In this document: positions 44,801-53,621 of the stretch, piece by piece
Numbering within the stretch: position 1 is the stretch's first letter
Layout: every line of letters begins with the position of its first letter
NCBI GenBank assembly: GCA_017519415.1
Contig: JAFWSI010000070.1
Coordinates: forward strand, 62,001-126,000
Source: Ruminococcus sp.
GTDB taxonomy: Bacteria > Bacillota > Clostridia > Oscillospirales > Ruminococcaceae
Direction: 5' to 3'
Length of the DNA stretch: 64,000 bases
Notes under the pieces: model-generated
Database searches by the model: none
What the model saw: the letters and a program-made list of their open reading frames with translations, nothing else
What the model was told of the DNA's origin: nothing
Made by a program: the position numbers and the translations under genes

Positions 44801-46393
44801 CTTATCTCACCTCCGCCTCACCACGATATATACTCTATCGAGGATCTTGCACAGCTCATCTACGACCTGAAAAATGCCAATGACAAGGCTCGTATCTCAG
44901 TAAAGCTTGTTTCGGAAGCAGGCGTCGGAACAGTTGCGGCAGGCGTTGCAAAGGCTGGCGCACAGGTAATCCTCATTTCCGGCTATGACGGCGGTACAGG
45001 AGCAGCTCCAAAGAGCTCTATCTACAACGCAGGACTCCCATGGGAGCTGGGACTTGCAGAGGCACATCAGACCCTTATGCTCAACGGTCTCCGTTCAAGA
45101 GTCCGCATAGAGACTGACGGTAAGCTTATGACAGGACGGGACGTTCTTGTAGCAGCACTTCTCGGCGCTGAGGAATTCGGCTTCGCAACAGCTCCGCTGG
45201 TAACAATAGGCTGCGTAATGATGAGAGTCTGCAACCTTGATACCTGTCCGATGGGCATAGCAACTCAGAACCCCGAGCTCCGCAAGCGTTTCCGCGGCAA
45301 GCCCGAGTACATCGTGAACTTCATGCACTTTATCGCACAGGAACTCCGCGAGTACATGGCAAAGCTTGGAATACGCACAGTTGACGAGCTTGTGGGACGT
45401 ACAGACCTTCTGAAAACAAAGGCAAGCGCAGCTGAAAACAACATAGATTTTGCAAATATCCTTGCAAATAATCAGACAACCGAAAAAACTCACTTCGATC
45501 CTGCAGATATTTTTGATTTTGAGCTTGACAGCACCATAGACAGACGTGTTATAATAAAGAAGCTGGGAGCTGCACTTAAAAACGGCACTTCCAAGAGCAT
45601 TTCCATTGACGTTGTGAATACAGACCGCTCTGTAGGAACACTTACAGGTGCTGAGATAACCCGTATCCACGGCGAAAACGTTCTTGCTGACGACACATTC
45701 ACAGTAAAATGTACAGGCAGCGGCGGACAGTCCTTCGGCGCATTCATTCCTAAGGGACTTACACTGGAGCTCTGCGGCGACAGCAACGACTACTTCGGCA
45801 AGGGACTTTCAGGCGGAAAGCTTGTGCTTTCACCTCCGAAAAACTCAGCATTCAAGGCTGACGAGAATATCATCGTCGGAAATGTTGCACTCTACGGTGC
45901 GACCTCGGGCAAGGCGTTCATCAGCGGTATTGCAGGCGAGCGCTTCTGCGTAAGGAATTCGGGAGCAATCGCTGTCTGTGAGGGCGTGGGAGACCACGGC
46001 TGCGAGTACATGACAGGCGGACGTGCTGTTATCCTCGGCGGCACAGGCAAGAACTTCGCCGCAGGTATGTCGGGCGGAATCGCATATGTTCTTGACGAGA
46101 ACCACGACCTCTATACCCGTCTCAACAAGGCTCTGGTATCCCTTGAGTCGGTTGAAAACGAAGTCGATATCGCAGAGCTTAAATCAATGATAACCGAGCA
46201 CGCAGAGGCTACAGGCTCCGAAAAGGCAAAGGCTATACTTGCCGAATTTGAGCGCTATCTGCCATGCTTCAAGAAGATAATCCCGCATGATTATGCAAAG
46301 ATACAGAAAACAGTCAGGTCTCTTGAGCTGTCAGGAGTACCGCATGACAAGGCTGAGATTGAAGCCTTTGAGCTTATCAGAAAGGAGGCGTGA
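41858..46393 (+). CDS. gltB: Glutamate synthase large subunit
   Basis: 1511 residues from the ATG at 41858. Class II glutaminase with catalytic Cys after a 24-residue propeptide (PRFEHDNCGIGAVVN); central domain; FMN domain (SAGVGTVAAGVAKAGAQVILISGYDGGTGAAP) and the 3Fe-4S cysteines CVMMRVCNLDTCPMG; C-terminal beta-helix with GXGXG repeats. It transfers glutamine amide nitrogen to 2-oxoglutarate. A TTG at 41837 or GTG at 41849 could extend it slightly. First gene of a nitrogen operon controlled by the terminator at 41766. Confidence 0.97.
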   Translation: MDNFRVEAPYEQQGLYNPRFEHDNCGIGAVVNIKGEQSRYVVDNALTIVEKLEHRAGKDAEGKTGDGVGILVQMPYSFFINEADRLGHDIGGEGDFGVGMFFFPQNEMKRGQAMKLFELIIKKNGMEFICWREVPVSAGILGHKALSSMPHIMQAFVKRPEECPKGLDFDRKLFIARREFEHSNENTYVCSLSSRTIVYKGMFLVDELRKFYTDLQSEDFKSAIATVHSRFSTNTNPSWQKSHPNRFIVHNGEINTITGNADKMLAREESMACEALKSDMYKILPAINVNGSDSARLDNALEFMVMSGMPLPLAVMITIPEPWKNDKTISKSKYDLYQYYATMMEPWDGPASILFSDGEVMGAVLDRNGLRPSRYCVTSDGFLILSSETGCIDIAPEKIIKKDRLRPGKMLLADTKQGRIIEDDEIKSTYASRQPYGEWLDANLVRLHDLHIPNKGVETYSAEELAKLQKAFGYSYEDIRTSILPMAEKGGEPIASMGSDIPLPPLDKQSPPLFNYFRQLFAQVTNPPFDAIREEVVTDTSVYIGKDGNILEERPENCHVLKIENPILTETDMLKIKALNRDGLKSAVIPITYYIGTSLEKAVERLFIEADKAYRDGASILILSDRGVDEFHCPIPSLLAVAALQQHLVSTKKRTAVAMILESAEPREVHHFAALLGYGACAVNPYLAHETIRSLIEDGTLDKDFYAAEDDYNSAVLHGIVKIASKMGISTIQSYQGSKLFEAVGISKELIDDYFAGTVSRIGGIGLSDISKRTEKLHTAAFDPLGLTVNANIGSAGSHKLRSGKSDHLYTPETIHLLQQAAWTGNYDTFRAYTAAITREDNELTLRSLLDFNYPEDGGISIDEVESVESICKRFKTGAMSYGSISQEAHECMAMAMNSIGGKSNSGEGGESPERLKSDRCSAIKQVASGRFGVTSEYLVSAQEIQIKMAQGAKPGEGGHLPSGKVYPWIAKTRHSTAGVGLISPPPHHDIYSIEDLAQLIYDLKNANDKARISVKLVSEAGVGTVAAGVAKAGAQVILISGYDGGTGAAPKSSIYNAGLPWELGLAEAHQTLMLNGLRSRVRIETDGKLMTGRDVLVAALLGAEEFGFATAPLVTIGCVMMRVCNLDTCPMGIATQNPELRKRFRGKPEYIVNFMHFIAQELREYMAKLGIRTVDELVGRTDLLKTKASAAENNIDFANILANNQTTEKTHFDPADIFDFELDSTIDRRVIIKKLGAALKNGTSKSISIDVVNTDRSVGTLTGAEITRIHGENVLADDTFTVKCTGSGGQSFGAFIPKGLTLELCGDSNDYFGKGLSGGKLVLSPPKNSAFKADENIIVGNVALYGATSGKAFISGIAGERFCVRNSGAIAVCEGVGDHGCEYMTGGRAVILGGTGKNFAAGMSGGIAYVLDENHDLYTRLNKALVSLESVENEVDIAELKSMITEHAEATGSEKAKAILAEFERYLPCFKKIIPHDYAKIQKTVRSLELSGVPHDKAEIEAFELIRKEA

Positions 46394-46396
46394 GCC

Positions 46397-47884
46397 ATGG
46401 GAAAAGCAACAGGATTTCTTGAATTTACAAGAACAGAGACTACTGCAAAGGAGCCGCTTGAGCGTATCAAGGACTTCAACGAGTTCCATGTGCCTCTCAG
46501 CGACGAAAAGCGCAGGGAACAGGCTTCACGCTGTATGGACTGCGGAGTGCCGTTCTGTCAGAACGGAAAAATGCTCTGCGGAATGGTGTCCGGCTGTCCG
46601 CTGAACAATCTCATTCCCGAGTGGAACGACCTCATCTATCACGGACAGAAGGAGCAGGCGCTGAGCCGTCTGCTCATGACCAATAACTTCCCCGAGTTCA
46701 CGTCGAGGGTATGTCCCGCACTCTGCGAAAAAGCTTGTATCTGCGGAGTTTACGACAGTCCCGTTACTGTTAAGGAGAATGAGAATTCTATAATCGAGTA
46801 CGGGTTCAATAGCGGACTTATCAAGCCTCAGACTCCCGCTGTCAGAAGCGGCAAGCGCGTTGCGGTTATCGGCTCGGGTCCGTCGGGACTTGCCGCCGCT
46901 GATACGCTGAACAGGCGCGGTCACAGTGTTACCGTATTCGAGCGCTCGGACAGAATAGGCGGTCTGCTTATGTACGGAATCCCCAACATGAAGCTTGAAA
47001 AGCATATCATCGAGCGCCGCACAGAGCTTATGAGAGCTGAGGGCGTTGAGTTTGCGGTAAATTCCAATGTAGGTGAGAATATCTCCGCTGAGGAGATAAT
47101 GAGCGGCTTTGATGCTGTTGTGCTTGCCTGCGGTTCGTCAAATCCCCGTGATATAAAGGCAGAGGGACGCGATGCGGAGGGCATTTACTTCGCTGTGGAC
47201 TTCCTCAGGGCTACCACAAAGAGCCTGCTTGACTCGCAGCTTACTGATGGCAAATATATCTACGCAAAGGATAAGAACGTTGTTATCATCGGCGGCGGTG
47301 ATACAGGAAATGATTGCGTCGGAACTTCTGTCCGTCACGGCTGCAAGTCCGTTACACAGCTTGAAATGATGCCTAAGCTTCCCGACGAGAGAGCCGAGAA
47401 CAACCCGTTCCCGCAGTGGCCGAGGGTATGCAAGACCGATTACGGTCAGGAGGAGGCTATCGCGGTATTCGGTCACGATCCGCGAATCTACTGCACCACT
47501 GTAAAGGAGTTCATCAAGGACGAAAAGGGTGCGTTGTCGGCAGTAAAGACGGTAAAGCTTGAATTTGTCACCGACCCTTCAAGCGGCAGAAAAGTACCGA
47601 AGGAAATAGAGGGCAGCGAGGAACTGCTTCCCTGCGAGCTCTGTCTTATCGCTGCGGGCTTCCTCGGCTGTCAGAGCTATGTTGCCGAGGCCTTCGGAGT
47701 TGAGCTCGACCAGCGTACAAATGTAAAAACAGCTCAGAACATCCATAAGACAAACGTTGAAAAGGTATTCACCGCAGGTGATATGCACATAGGACAGTCG
47801 CTGGTAGTCCGCGCGATACGCGAGGGAAGGGACGCTGCCGCTGAGGTGGACGAATACCTTATGGGCTACACGAATCTGAAATAA
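46397..47884 (+). CDS. gltD: Glutamate synthase small subunit
   Basis: 495 residues. N-terminal 4Fe-4S cysteines CMDCGVPFCQNGKMLCGMVSGCP; FAD loop RVAVIGSGPSGLAAADTLNRRG; NAD(P) loop NVVIIGGGDTGNDCVGTSVRHG; C-terminal FTAGDMHIGQSLVVRAIREG. It delivers electrons from NAD(P)H to GltB. The gap after gltB is 3 nt. Confidence 0.97.
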   Translation: MGKATGFLEFTRTETTAKEPLERIKDFNEFHVPLSDEKRREQASRCMDCGVPFCQNGKMLCGMVSGCPLNNLIPEWNDLIYHGQKEQALSRLLMTNNFPEFTSRVCPALCEKACICGVYDSPVTVKENENSIIEYGFNSGLIKPQTPAVRSGKRVAVIGSGPSGLAAADTLNRRGHSVTVFERSDRIGGLLMYGIPNMKLEKHIIERRTELMRAEGVEFAVNSNVGENISAEEIMSGFDAVVLACGSSNPRDIKAEGRDAEGIYFAVDFLRATTKSLLDSQLTDGKYIYAKDKNVVIIGGGDTGNDCVGTSVRHGCKSVTQLEMMPKLPDERAENNPFPQWPRVCKTDYGQEEAIAVFGHDPRIYCTTVKEFIKDEKGALSAVKTVKLEFVTDPSSGRKVPKEIEGSEELLPCELCLIAAGFLGCQSYVAEAFGVELDQRTNVKTAQNIHKTNVEKVFTAGDMHIGQSLVVRAIREGRDAAAEVDEYLMGYTNLK

Positions 47885-47895
47885 CGGAGGATAAA

Positions 47896-49173
47896 ATGGT
47901 TTATACAGAAAATGAGATCTTGCAGTATATTGAGGAAAATGACGTTAAGTTCGTCAAACTGACGTTCTGCGACCTTCGCGGCAGACTGAAGAACATATCC
48001 ATTCTTTCGTCGGAGCTGGCGGTCACATTTGAGCGCGGAGTCCGTATTGCCGCAAAGAAGATAGATGGCTTTGAAGCTGCGAACGGTAAGGATCTGTTTC
48101 TCTTCCCCGATGCTCAGACAATGACTGTTCTGCCGTGGAGACCTCAGCAGGGCAGGGTCATCCGTATGTTCTGCTATATACGCTACAAGGACGGCACTCC
48201 CTTTGAGGGCGACAGCCGTTATTTCCTCAAAAAGGCCATGAAATCGGCAGTCGCGGCAGGCTACTGCTTCCGTTTCGGGACCTCCTGTGAGTTCACGCTG
48301 TTTAGGCTCGGTGATAACGGGCTGCCGACGAAGGAGCCTCACGACTTTGCCGGCTACTGCGATACAGCTCCGGACGACAAGGGCGAGAATATCCGCCGCG
48401 ATGTATGTCTGACTCTTGAACAAATGGGCATTCAGCCTGTTTCCTCACGTCATGAGTGCGGCTGCGGTCAGCATGAGATAGACTTCAACTCTTCTTCTGC
48501 GCTGAAAGCTGCCGACACCTTTCTAAGCTTCAAATCCGCTGTAAAATCCGTAGCCGAAACTCACGGTGTACATGCAAGCTTCATGCCGAAGCCCCTGAGA
48601 AATGACTGCGGAAACGGTATGCATATCAGCTTTACTGTTTTCCCTGACAGCGACTTTTTAGAGGAGCACGGCTCCGAATGCGGTGATATAGTAAAAAGTG
48701 CTGCCGCAGGTGTAATGGAGCATATCCGCGAGTTCGCCCTGTTTACCAATTCCACTGTAAATTCCTATGCCCGCCTCGGAGAGTTTACGGCTCCCCGCGA
48801 CATCATATGGTCGGACGAGGAGGGGGCGCAGCTCATACGTATGTCACCGGACAGTGACGATACCTCGGTTGAGCTCAGGGCTGCGGACTGCATATGTGAC
48901 CCGTATCTTGTCCTCGGACTTATGATATATTCTGCACTTGAGGGCATATCCTCAGGAGCTGCTCTTCCTGAAAAAAACAGCGGTTCTGAGCGCCTGCCGG
49001 AGACACTTGAAGCTGCGGCTGACATTGCCGAAAAGTCGGAGTTCCTGAAAAAATATATCCCTGCCAATATCCTTGAAGTCCTCATATCCTACAGCCGGGA
49101 GGAGTGGCGTGAGTACAGCACAGCCTACGACAAGGAAGCATTTGAGGATCAGAAGTATTTCAACTCGCTGTAA
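47896..49173 (+). CDS. Divergent type I glutamine synthetase paralogue
   Basis: 425 residues, GSI fold. Kept positions: glutamate in ECGCGQHEIDF, His in GNGMHIS, NSYARLG, and E/R in TSVELRAADC. Changed positions compared with GSI enzymes: the first metal glutamate of the EPEFF motif is Ser (GTSCEFTLF), the NRSA arginine loop is EEGAQ, GMHxH lacks its second His, and NPYL is DPYL. It sits between gltD and the ANTAR regulator. It may ligate another amine, work poorly, or serve as a regulatory partner; the true glutamine synthetase of this locus is glnN. Ribosome site CGGAGG. Confidence 0.8.
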   Translation: MVYTENEILQYIEENDVKFVKLTFCDLRGRLKNISILSSELAVTFERGVRIAAKKIDGFEAANGKDLFLFPDAQTMTVLPWRPQQGRVIRMFCYIRYKDGTPFEGDSRYFLKKAMKSAVAAGYCFRFGTSCEFTLFRLGDNGLPTKEPHDFAGYCDTAPDDKGENIRRDVCLTLEQMGIQPVSSRHECGCGQHEIDFNSSSALKAADTFLSFKSAVKSVAETHGVHASFMPKPLRNDCGNGMHISFTVFPDSDFLEEHGSECGDIVKSAAAGVMEHIREFALFTNSTVNSYARLGEFTAPRDIIWSDEEGAQLIRMSPDSDDTSVELRAADCICDPYLVLGLMIYSALEGISSGAALPEKNSGSERLPETLEAAADIAEKSEFLKKYIPANILEVLISYSREEWREYSTAYDKEAFEDQKYFNSL

Positions 49174-49185
49174 CGGAGGTTAATT

Positions 49186-49767
49186 TTGGAAAAGATCCTT
49201 GTAGTTTCAAGTAATAAGAATGCCTCTGAAACTCTTCTTGATTTTCTCCGCGGATCGTTCAAATGCACTCCCAAGATCGTCGAATCGGCATATCAGGCAA
49301 AAACGCTTCTCGACTCCGATATAATGACCGAGCTGGTGATGATAAACTCGCCGCTTATGGACGAATCGGGAGTCGAATTTGCCGAATACGTCACTGAAAA
49401 CACATCGGCAAACTGTATACTGCTTATCAAGGCCGAGGCAGTGGAAAAGCTTGGTGAACGCGCCGAAAAAGCTGGTGTGATTATCATAGGCAAGCCGTTC
49501 AGTAAGACTGTACTTTATCAGATAGTCAGGACGGTGGATATAGCGGTGAGTCGTTCCGCCGAGCTCTATCTCAGAAACGCCCGTCTTGAGGAAAGGATAA
49601 GCGAGATACAGACTATCGACAAGGCAAAGTTCATGCTTATGGAGTACAAGGGAATGACCGAGAGCGAGGCTCACGCCTACATCGAGCAGTACGCCATGAA
49701 TAAGCGGAAAAAGAAGAGCATCGCCGCTCTTGCCATAATCGACAAGCTCAGCGAGCAGTATCTGTAG
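49186..49767 (+). CDS. Response-regulator-like ANTAR antiterminator
   Basis: 193 residues from a TTG behind GGAGG. Residues 1-120: receiver fold that lacks the phosphorylation site; the acidic pair is Ser-Ser/Asn (VVSSNK) and the acceptor Asp is Asn54 (MINSPLMDESG), while the conserved Lys remains (IIGKPFS). Residues 130-190: ANTAR domain (ERISEIQTIDKAKFMLMEYKG, MTESEAHAYIEQYAMNKRKKKSIAALA), an RNA-binding three-helix unit. ANTAR proteins bind hexaloop hairpins and block terminators. The hexaloop elements at 39531, 41438 and 41759 are likely targets. The input signal cannot be phosphorylation in the usual way. Confidence 0.9.
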   Translation: MEKILVVSSNKNASETLLDFLRGSFKCTPKIVESAYQAKTLLDSDIMTELVMINSPLMDESGVEFAEYVTENTSANCILLIKAEAVEKLGERAEKAGVIIIGKPFSKTVLYQIVRTVDIAVSRSAELYLRNARLEERISEIQTIDKAKFMLMEYKGMTESEAHAYIEQYAMNKRKKKSIAALAIIDKLSEQYL

Positions 49768-49776
49768 AGGTGCGAA

Positions 49777-51198
49777 ATGTTTGACACGATACACGAAGAA
49801 TGCGGAGTTTTCGGCATTTTTGAAAACAGGACAGCGAATGTGGCTGCTTCTGTATATTTCGGGTTGTACGCTCTTCAGCACAGAGGGCAGGAGAGCTGCG
49901 GCATAACGGTCTGTGATGACGGTATTTTCCGCCATAAGCGTGCAGACGGACTGGTCTCCGAGGTGTTCACCCGTGAGGAGCTTGACAAGCTTGGCAGCGG
50001 AAATATAGCTGTGGGACACGTCCGTTACTCAACGACGGGCGGTCATAATCACAACAATATCCAGCCCCTTGTTATCCGGCATATAAAGGGTAATATGGCG
50101 CTTGTACACAATGGCAACCTCGTTAACGCGGCGGAGCTCCGCCGTTCCTTTGAGATGTCGGGAGCCATATTCCACGGCACCTCCGACACTGAGGCAATAG
50201 CCTATTCCATAGTCCGTGAGCGCCTGACAAGCAGCTCCACCGAACAGGCTGTGGAGCGGGCAATGCCATTTATCATGGGAGCTTACTCATGTATACTTAT
50301 GACGGCGACTAAGCTGGTGGCATTCCGCGACCCGAACGGCTTCCGTCCGCTGTGTATAGGCATAACTCATGACGGCGCATACGTTTTGGCTTCGGAATCC
50401 TGCGCACTGGAAACTGTGGGAGCCGAGTTTATACGCGACGTGGAAGCGGGGGAGATAGTGGTCATAGATAAGGACGGACTGCGCTCAATAACTACAAACT
50501 GCGGTGAAAAGAAACATATCTGCATTTTCGAGTACATCTACTTTGCCCGTCCCGACTCCGTTATCGAAGGAATATCTGTACATCATGCACGTCAGAGAGC
50601 GGGGGAGCTTCTTGCAAAGCACAGTCCCGTGGAGGCTGATATAGTCATCGGAGTTCCGGATTCTGGACTTGATGCGGCTTTAGGTTACGCAAATGCCAGC
50701 GGTATACCATACGGTATCGGCTTCATCAAGAACAAGTACATAGGACGTAGCTTCATACAGCCGCAGCAGGATCAGCGCGAGAACGCCGTGAAGATAAAGC
50801 TAAACGCTGTCCGTGAGAGCGTTCAGGGCAAGCGCGTTATAATGATAGACGACTCAATAGTCCGCGGCACTACCAGTGCCCGTATTGTGCGGCTTCTGCG
50901 GGAGGCGGGCGCAAAGGAGGTCCATGTGCGCATCTCTTCGCCGCCGTTTCTGCATTCCTGCTACTTCGGCACGGATATAGATTCCGAGGAAAATCTCATC
51001 GCAGGCAGGTGTCATTCCACTGAGGAGATAGCAAGATATATCGGAGCTGACAGCCTCGGGTATCTGCCAGTGGACTGCCTCGGCGAGCTTGTGGATAATC
51101 GTTTCGGCTGCTGCAAGGGCTGTTTTACTGGGGATTATCCCGTTGACGTTTCGGGCGCTGGCTGCAAGAACAAATTTGACGAGAAAATTCACAGGTGA
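49777..51198 (+). CDS. purF: Amidophosphoribosyltransferase
   Basis: 473 residues. Catalytic Cys9 after an 8-residue propeptide (MFDTIHEECGVFGIF); class II glutaminase; PRPP loop VIMIDDSIVRGTTSARIVRLL; late cysteines CYFGTD and FGCCKGC that match the Fe-S cluster of Bacillus-type PurF. It makes phosphoribosylamine from PRPP and glutamine, the first step of purine synthesis. It is separated from other pur genes and sits in the glutamine operon instead. Confidence 0.97.
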   Translation: MFDTIHEECGVFGIFENRTANVAASVYFGLYALQHRGQESCGITVCDDGIFRHKRADGLVSEVFTREELDKLGSGNIAVGHVRYSTTGGHNHNNIQPLVIRHIKGNMALVHNGNLVNAAELRRSFEMSGAIFHGTSDTEAIAYSIVRERLTSSSTEQAVERAMPFIMGAYSCILMTATKLVAFRDPNGFRPLCIGITHDGAYVLASESCALETVGAEFIRDVEAGEIVVIDKDGLRSITTNCGEKKHICIFEYIYFARPDSVIEGISVHHARQRAGELLAKHSPVEADIVIGVPDSGLDAALGYANASGIPYGIGFIKNKYIGRSFIQPQQDQRENAVKIKLNAVRESVQGKRVIMIDDSIVRGTTSARIVRLLREAGAKEVHVRISSPPFLHSCYFGTDIDSEENLIAGRCHSTEEIARYIGADSLGYLPVDCLGELVDNRFGCCKGCFTGDYPVDVSGAGCKNKFDEKIHR

Positions 51199-51203
51199 CG
51201 TAC

Positions 51204-51671
51204 ATGGATCAGGTCACATATAAATGGACAGACGCAGATAATGCTGATTTTAAGCGGTTTTATCTCATAACAGAGGAATACTACGATAATCTTGTAGGCG
51301 GAAATCGGAACAGGAGCGGATTTGCTCCTTACAATCTGTCCGACAGCATACAATACGTGCTTATAGCTTGTGCTAATGGTACGGCTGTCGCCTGTGCGGG
51401 GCTCAAAAGGTATTCGGAAACAGATGCGGAGATAAAGCGCGTCTGGGTAGAGCCTGAATACCGCGGAAGGCATATCGCTTGTGCAATGATGGACTTGATA
51501 GAAGAAAAAGCCGTTCATTGCGGCTTTGAAAGAACCGTCCTGCAAACAAGAGAAAAAATGACGGCAGCAGTAAGCTTATATAAAAACCGCGGATATTACC
51601 TGATAGATAATTATCCGCCTTATGATATGCTCGACGGAGCAATTTGCTTTGCAAAGGATCTTATACGATGA
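51204..51671 (+). CDS. GNAT-family N-acetyltransferase
   Basis: 155 residues from the ATG at 51204; a GTG at 51195 overlapping the purF stop is an alternative. Acetyl-CoA motif A IKRVWVEPEYRGRHIACAMMDLIEEKA and motif B-like SLYKNRGYYLIDNYPPY are visible. It acetylates an amino group of an unknown substrate. The gene is placed at the end of the gltB-purF transcript. Confidence 0.85.
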   Translation: MDQVTYKWTDADNADFKRFYLITEEYYDNLVGGNRNRSGFAPYNLSDSIQYVLIACANGTAVACAGLKRYSETDAEIKRVWVEPEYRGRHIACAMMDLIEEKAVHCGFERTVLQTREKMTAAVSLYKNRGYYLIDNYPPYDMLDGAICFAKDLIR

Positions 51672-51738
51672 TCTTAGGTTATAATCGTGCATCAATGGCG
51701 CTGTACGGTTAAAATACATCAATAATTCGAGCCTGAAC

Positions 51739-51773
51739 GGCTGATGGCTTTTGGCTTGTGGCTAAAGGCTGAA
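51739..51773 (+). repeat. Five tandem GGCTNNN heptamers
   Basis: GGCTGAT, GGCTTTT, GGCTTGT, GGCTAAA, GGCTGAA in unbroken 7-nt register, ending 15 nt before the asnB start codon. An AGCC at 51730-51733 could pair with any unit. Confidence 0.7.
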
Positions 51774-51788
51774 CTGGAGGAATAGAAA

Positions 51789-53369
51789 ATGTGTACGATA
51801 ATGGCATACTGCGGCGTAAGCGGCGGTACAGGAAAAGTTATGGAAGGACTGAATGCAACGGTGTCACGCGGTCCCGACGACCAGAGGATAGTAAGGGTGC
51901 CTGACGGTATACTCGGCTTTCAGAGGCTTTCCATAATGGGACTTACTCCCGAGGGAATGCAGCCCTTTGAGCTTGACGGAGACTTTGCAGTCTGCAACGG
52001 AGAACTGTACGGCTTCCGTAAAATGCGTGATGAGCTGATAAAAACAGGATATGTTTTCAGGAGCGACAGCGACTGCGAGATAATACTGCCTTTATACCGG
52101 GAATATGGTACGGATATGTTCGCAATGCTTGACGCGGAGTTTGCCTGCGTTATATACGACAGCACGGAGCGGCAGTTTGTTGCTGCCCGCGATCCTATCG
52201 GAATACGTCCGCTTTATTACGGCAAGTCCGAGGACGGCACTATGGTATTTGCAAGCGAGCCCAAGAACCTTGTTAAGATATGTGACAAGATAATGCCGTT
52301 CCCGCCCGGACACTATTACAAGGACGGAAAATTCCACTGTTACTGCGATATTACAGCTGTTGAAGATGTTATTCATGATGATATTGACACAGTATGCCAA
52401 AATATACACGATAAACTTGTTGAGGGCGTTAAAAAGAGGCTTGACGCTGATGCCAAGGTGGGCTTTCTTCTTTCCGGCGGTCTGGACTCCTCACTTGTCT
52501 GCTCTATTGCGCAGCGTGAGAGCGACAAGCCGATCCGCACCTTTGCAATCGGCATGAACACCGACGCTATCGACCTCAAATACGCAAAGCAGGTGGCGGA
52601 CTACATCGGCAGCGATCACACCGAGATAATCATGACCAGCGACGATGTTATAAATGCCCTTGATGATGTTGTACACCTCCTCGGGACATACGACATCACC
52701 ACTATCCGCGCAAGTATGGGAATGTATCTGCTGTGCAAGGGTATCTATGAGCAGACTGATATTAGAGTGCTGCTGACAGGTGAAATATCCGACGAGCTTT
52801 TCGGCTATAAGTATACCGACTTTGCTCCCTCTGCCGAGGCATTCCAGGCGGAGTCGGTAAAGCGCGTCCGCGAGCTGCATATGTATGACGTACTTCGTGC
52901 AGATCGCTGTATATCGGTTAATTCTCTTGAAGCGAGAGTGCCCTTCGGCGATCTTGACTTTGTGAGATACGTCATGGCGATTGATCCCGAGATGAAGCTG
53001 AACAAGTACAACAAGGGAAAGTATCTGCTCCGTCACGCCTTTGAGGGGGACTATCTGCCTCATGATATTCTTTACCGCGAAAAGGCGGCATTCTCTGACG
53101 CTGTCGGACATTCCATGGTGGACTATCTGAAGGAATATGCCGAGCAGTATTACTCCGACGAGGAGTTCGAGCTCCGTTGTAAAAAATATACTCACGCAAA
53201 GCCGTTCACCAAGGAGTCGCTGCTTTACCGCGAGATTTTTGAGAAGTATTATCCGAACAACAGCGAGATGGTAGTGGACTTCTGGATGCCCAACAAGGAC
53301 TGGGAGGGCTGCAACGTCAACGATCCCTCTGCCCGTGTGCTTTCGAATTACGGTGAGAGCGGCAAGTGA
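51789..53369 (+). CDS. asnB: Asparagine synthase, glutamine-hydrolysing
   Basis: 526 residues. N-terminal nucleophile Cys2 (MCTIMAYCGV) with glutaminase motifs RGPDDQRI and CNGELYGFRKMRD; ATP-pyrophosphatase loop GFLLSGGLDSSLVCS; LLTGEISDELFGYKYTDFAP. It transfers glutamine nitrogen to aspartate. Start behind TGGAGGAATAG. A weak promoter (TATAAT at 51682) may serve it separately from the purF operon. Confidence 0.97.
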   Translation: MCTIMAYCGVSGGTGKVMEGLNATVSRGPDDQRIVRVPDGILGFQRLSIMGLTPEGMQPFELDGDFAVCNGELYGFRKMRDELIKTGYVFRSDSDCEIILPLYREYGTDMFAMLDAEFACVIYDSTERQFVAARDPIGIRPLYYGKSEDGTMVFASEPKNLVKICDKIMPFPPGHYYKDGKFHCYCDITAVEDVIHDDIDTVCQNIHDKLVEGVKKRLDADAKVGFLLSGGLDSSLVCSIAQRESDKPIRTFAIGMNTDAIDLKYAKQVADYIGSDHTEIIMTSDDVINALDDVVHLLGTYDITTIRASMGMYLLCKGIYEQTDIRVLLTGEISDELFGYKYTDFAPSAEAFQAESVKRVRELHMYDVLRADRCISVNSLEARVPFGDLDFVRYVMAIDPEMKLNKYNKGKYLLRHAFEGDYLPHDILYREKAAFSDAVGHSMVDYLKEYAEQYYSDEEFELRCKKYTHAKPFTKESLLYREIFEKYYPNNSEMVVDFWMPNKDWEGCNVNDPSARVLSNYGESGK

Positions 53370-53396
53370 GGACTTGTTACAATAAATGATAACAGC

Positions 53397-53412
53397 CGCA
53401 GGGAGACCTGCG
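53397..53412 (+). terminator. Short hairpin after asnB
   Basis: CGCAGG-GAGA-CCTGCG followed by ACTTTCTATTT. GNRA tetraloop stem; short U-run. Confidence 0.6.
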
Positions 53413-53497
53413 ACTTTCTATTTATCGGCATACTCACGAACTACACCTTCTGCGTGCCATTACCTGGTATCAAAGTAAGAATAGAAGAAATCAAAAG

Positions 53498-53521
53498 AAA
53501 AAAGCCCGAATAATCGGACTT
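53498..53521 (-). terminator. Terminator of tRNA-Leu transcript
   Basis: Minus strand AAGTCCGA-TTA-TTCGGGCTT followed by TTTTTTC, directly downstream of the tRNA. Confidence 0.8.
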
Positions 53522-53527
53522 TGTCGT

Positions 53528-53612
53528 TGGTGCGGGTGACAGGACTTGAACCTGCACACCTTACGGCATCAGAACCTAAATCTGACGTGTCTGCCAATTT
53601 CACCACACCCGC
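53528..53612 (-). tRNA. tRNA-Leu, anticodon UAG
   Basis: 85 nt including encoded CCA (minus strand). Acceptor arms GCGGGTG / CACCCGC; anticodon stem TCAGA/TCTGA with loop TTTAGGT, anticodon TAG; long variable arm (class II) and T-arm AGGTTCAAGTCCT. All arms pair. Confidence 0.95.
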
Positions 53613-53621
53613 ATATTTAAT

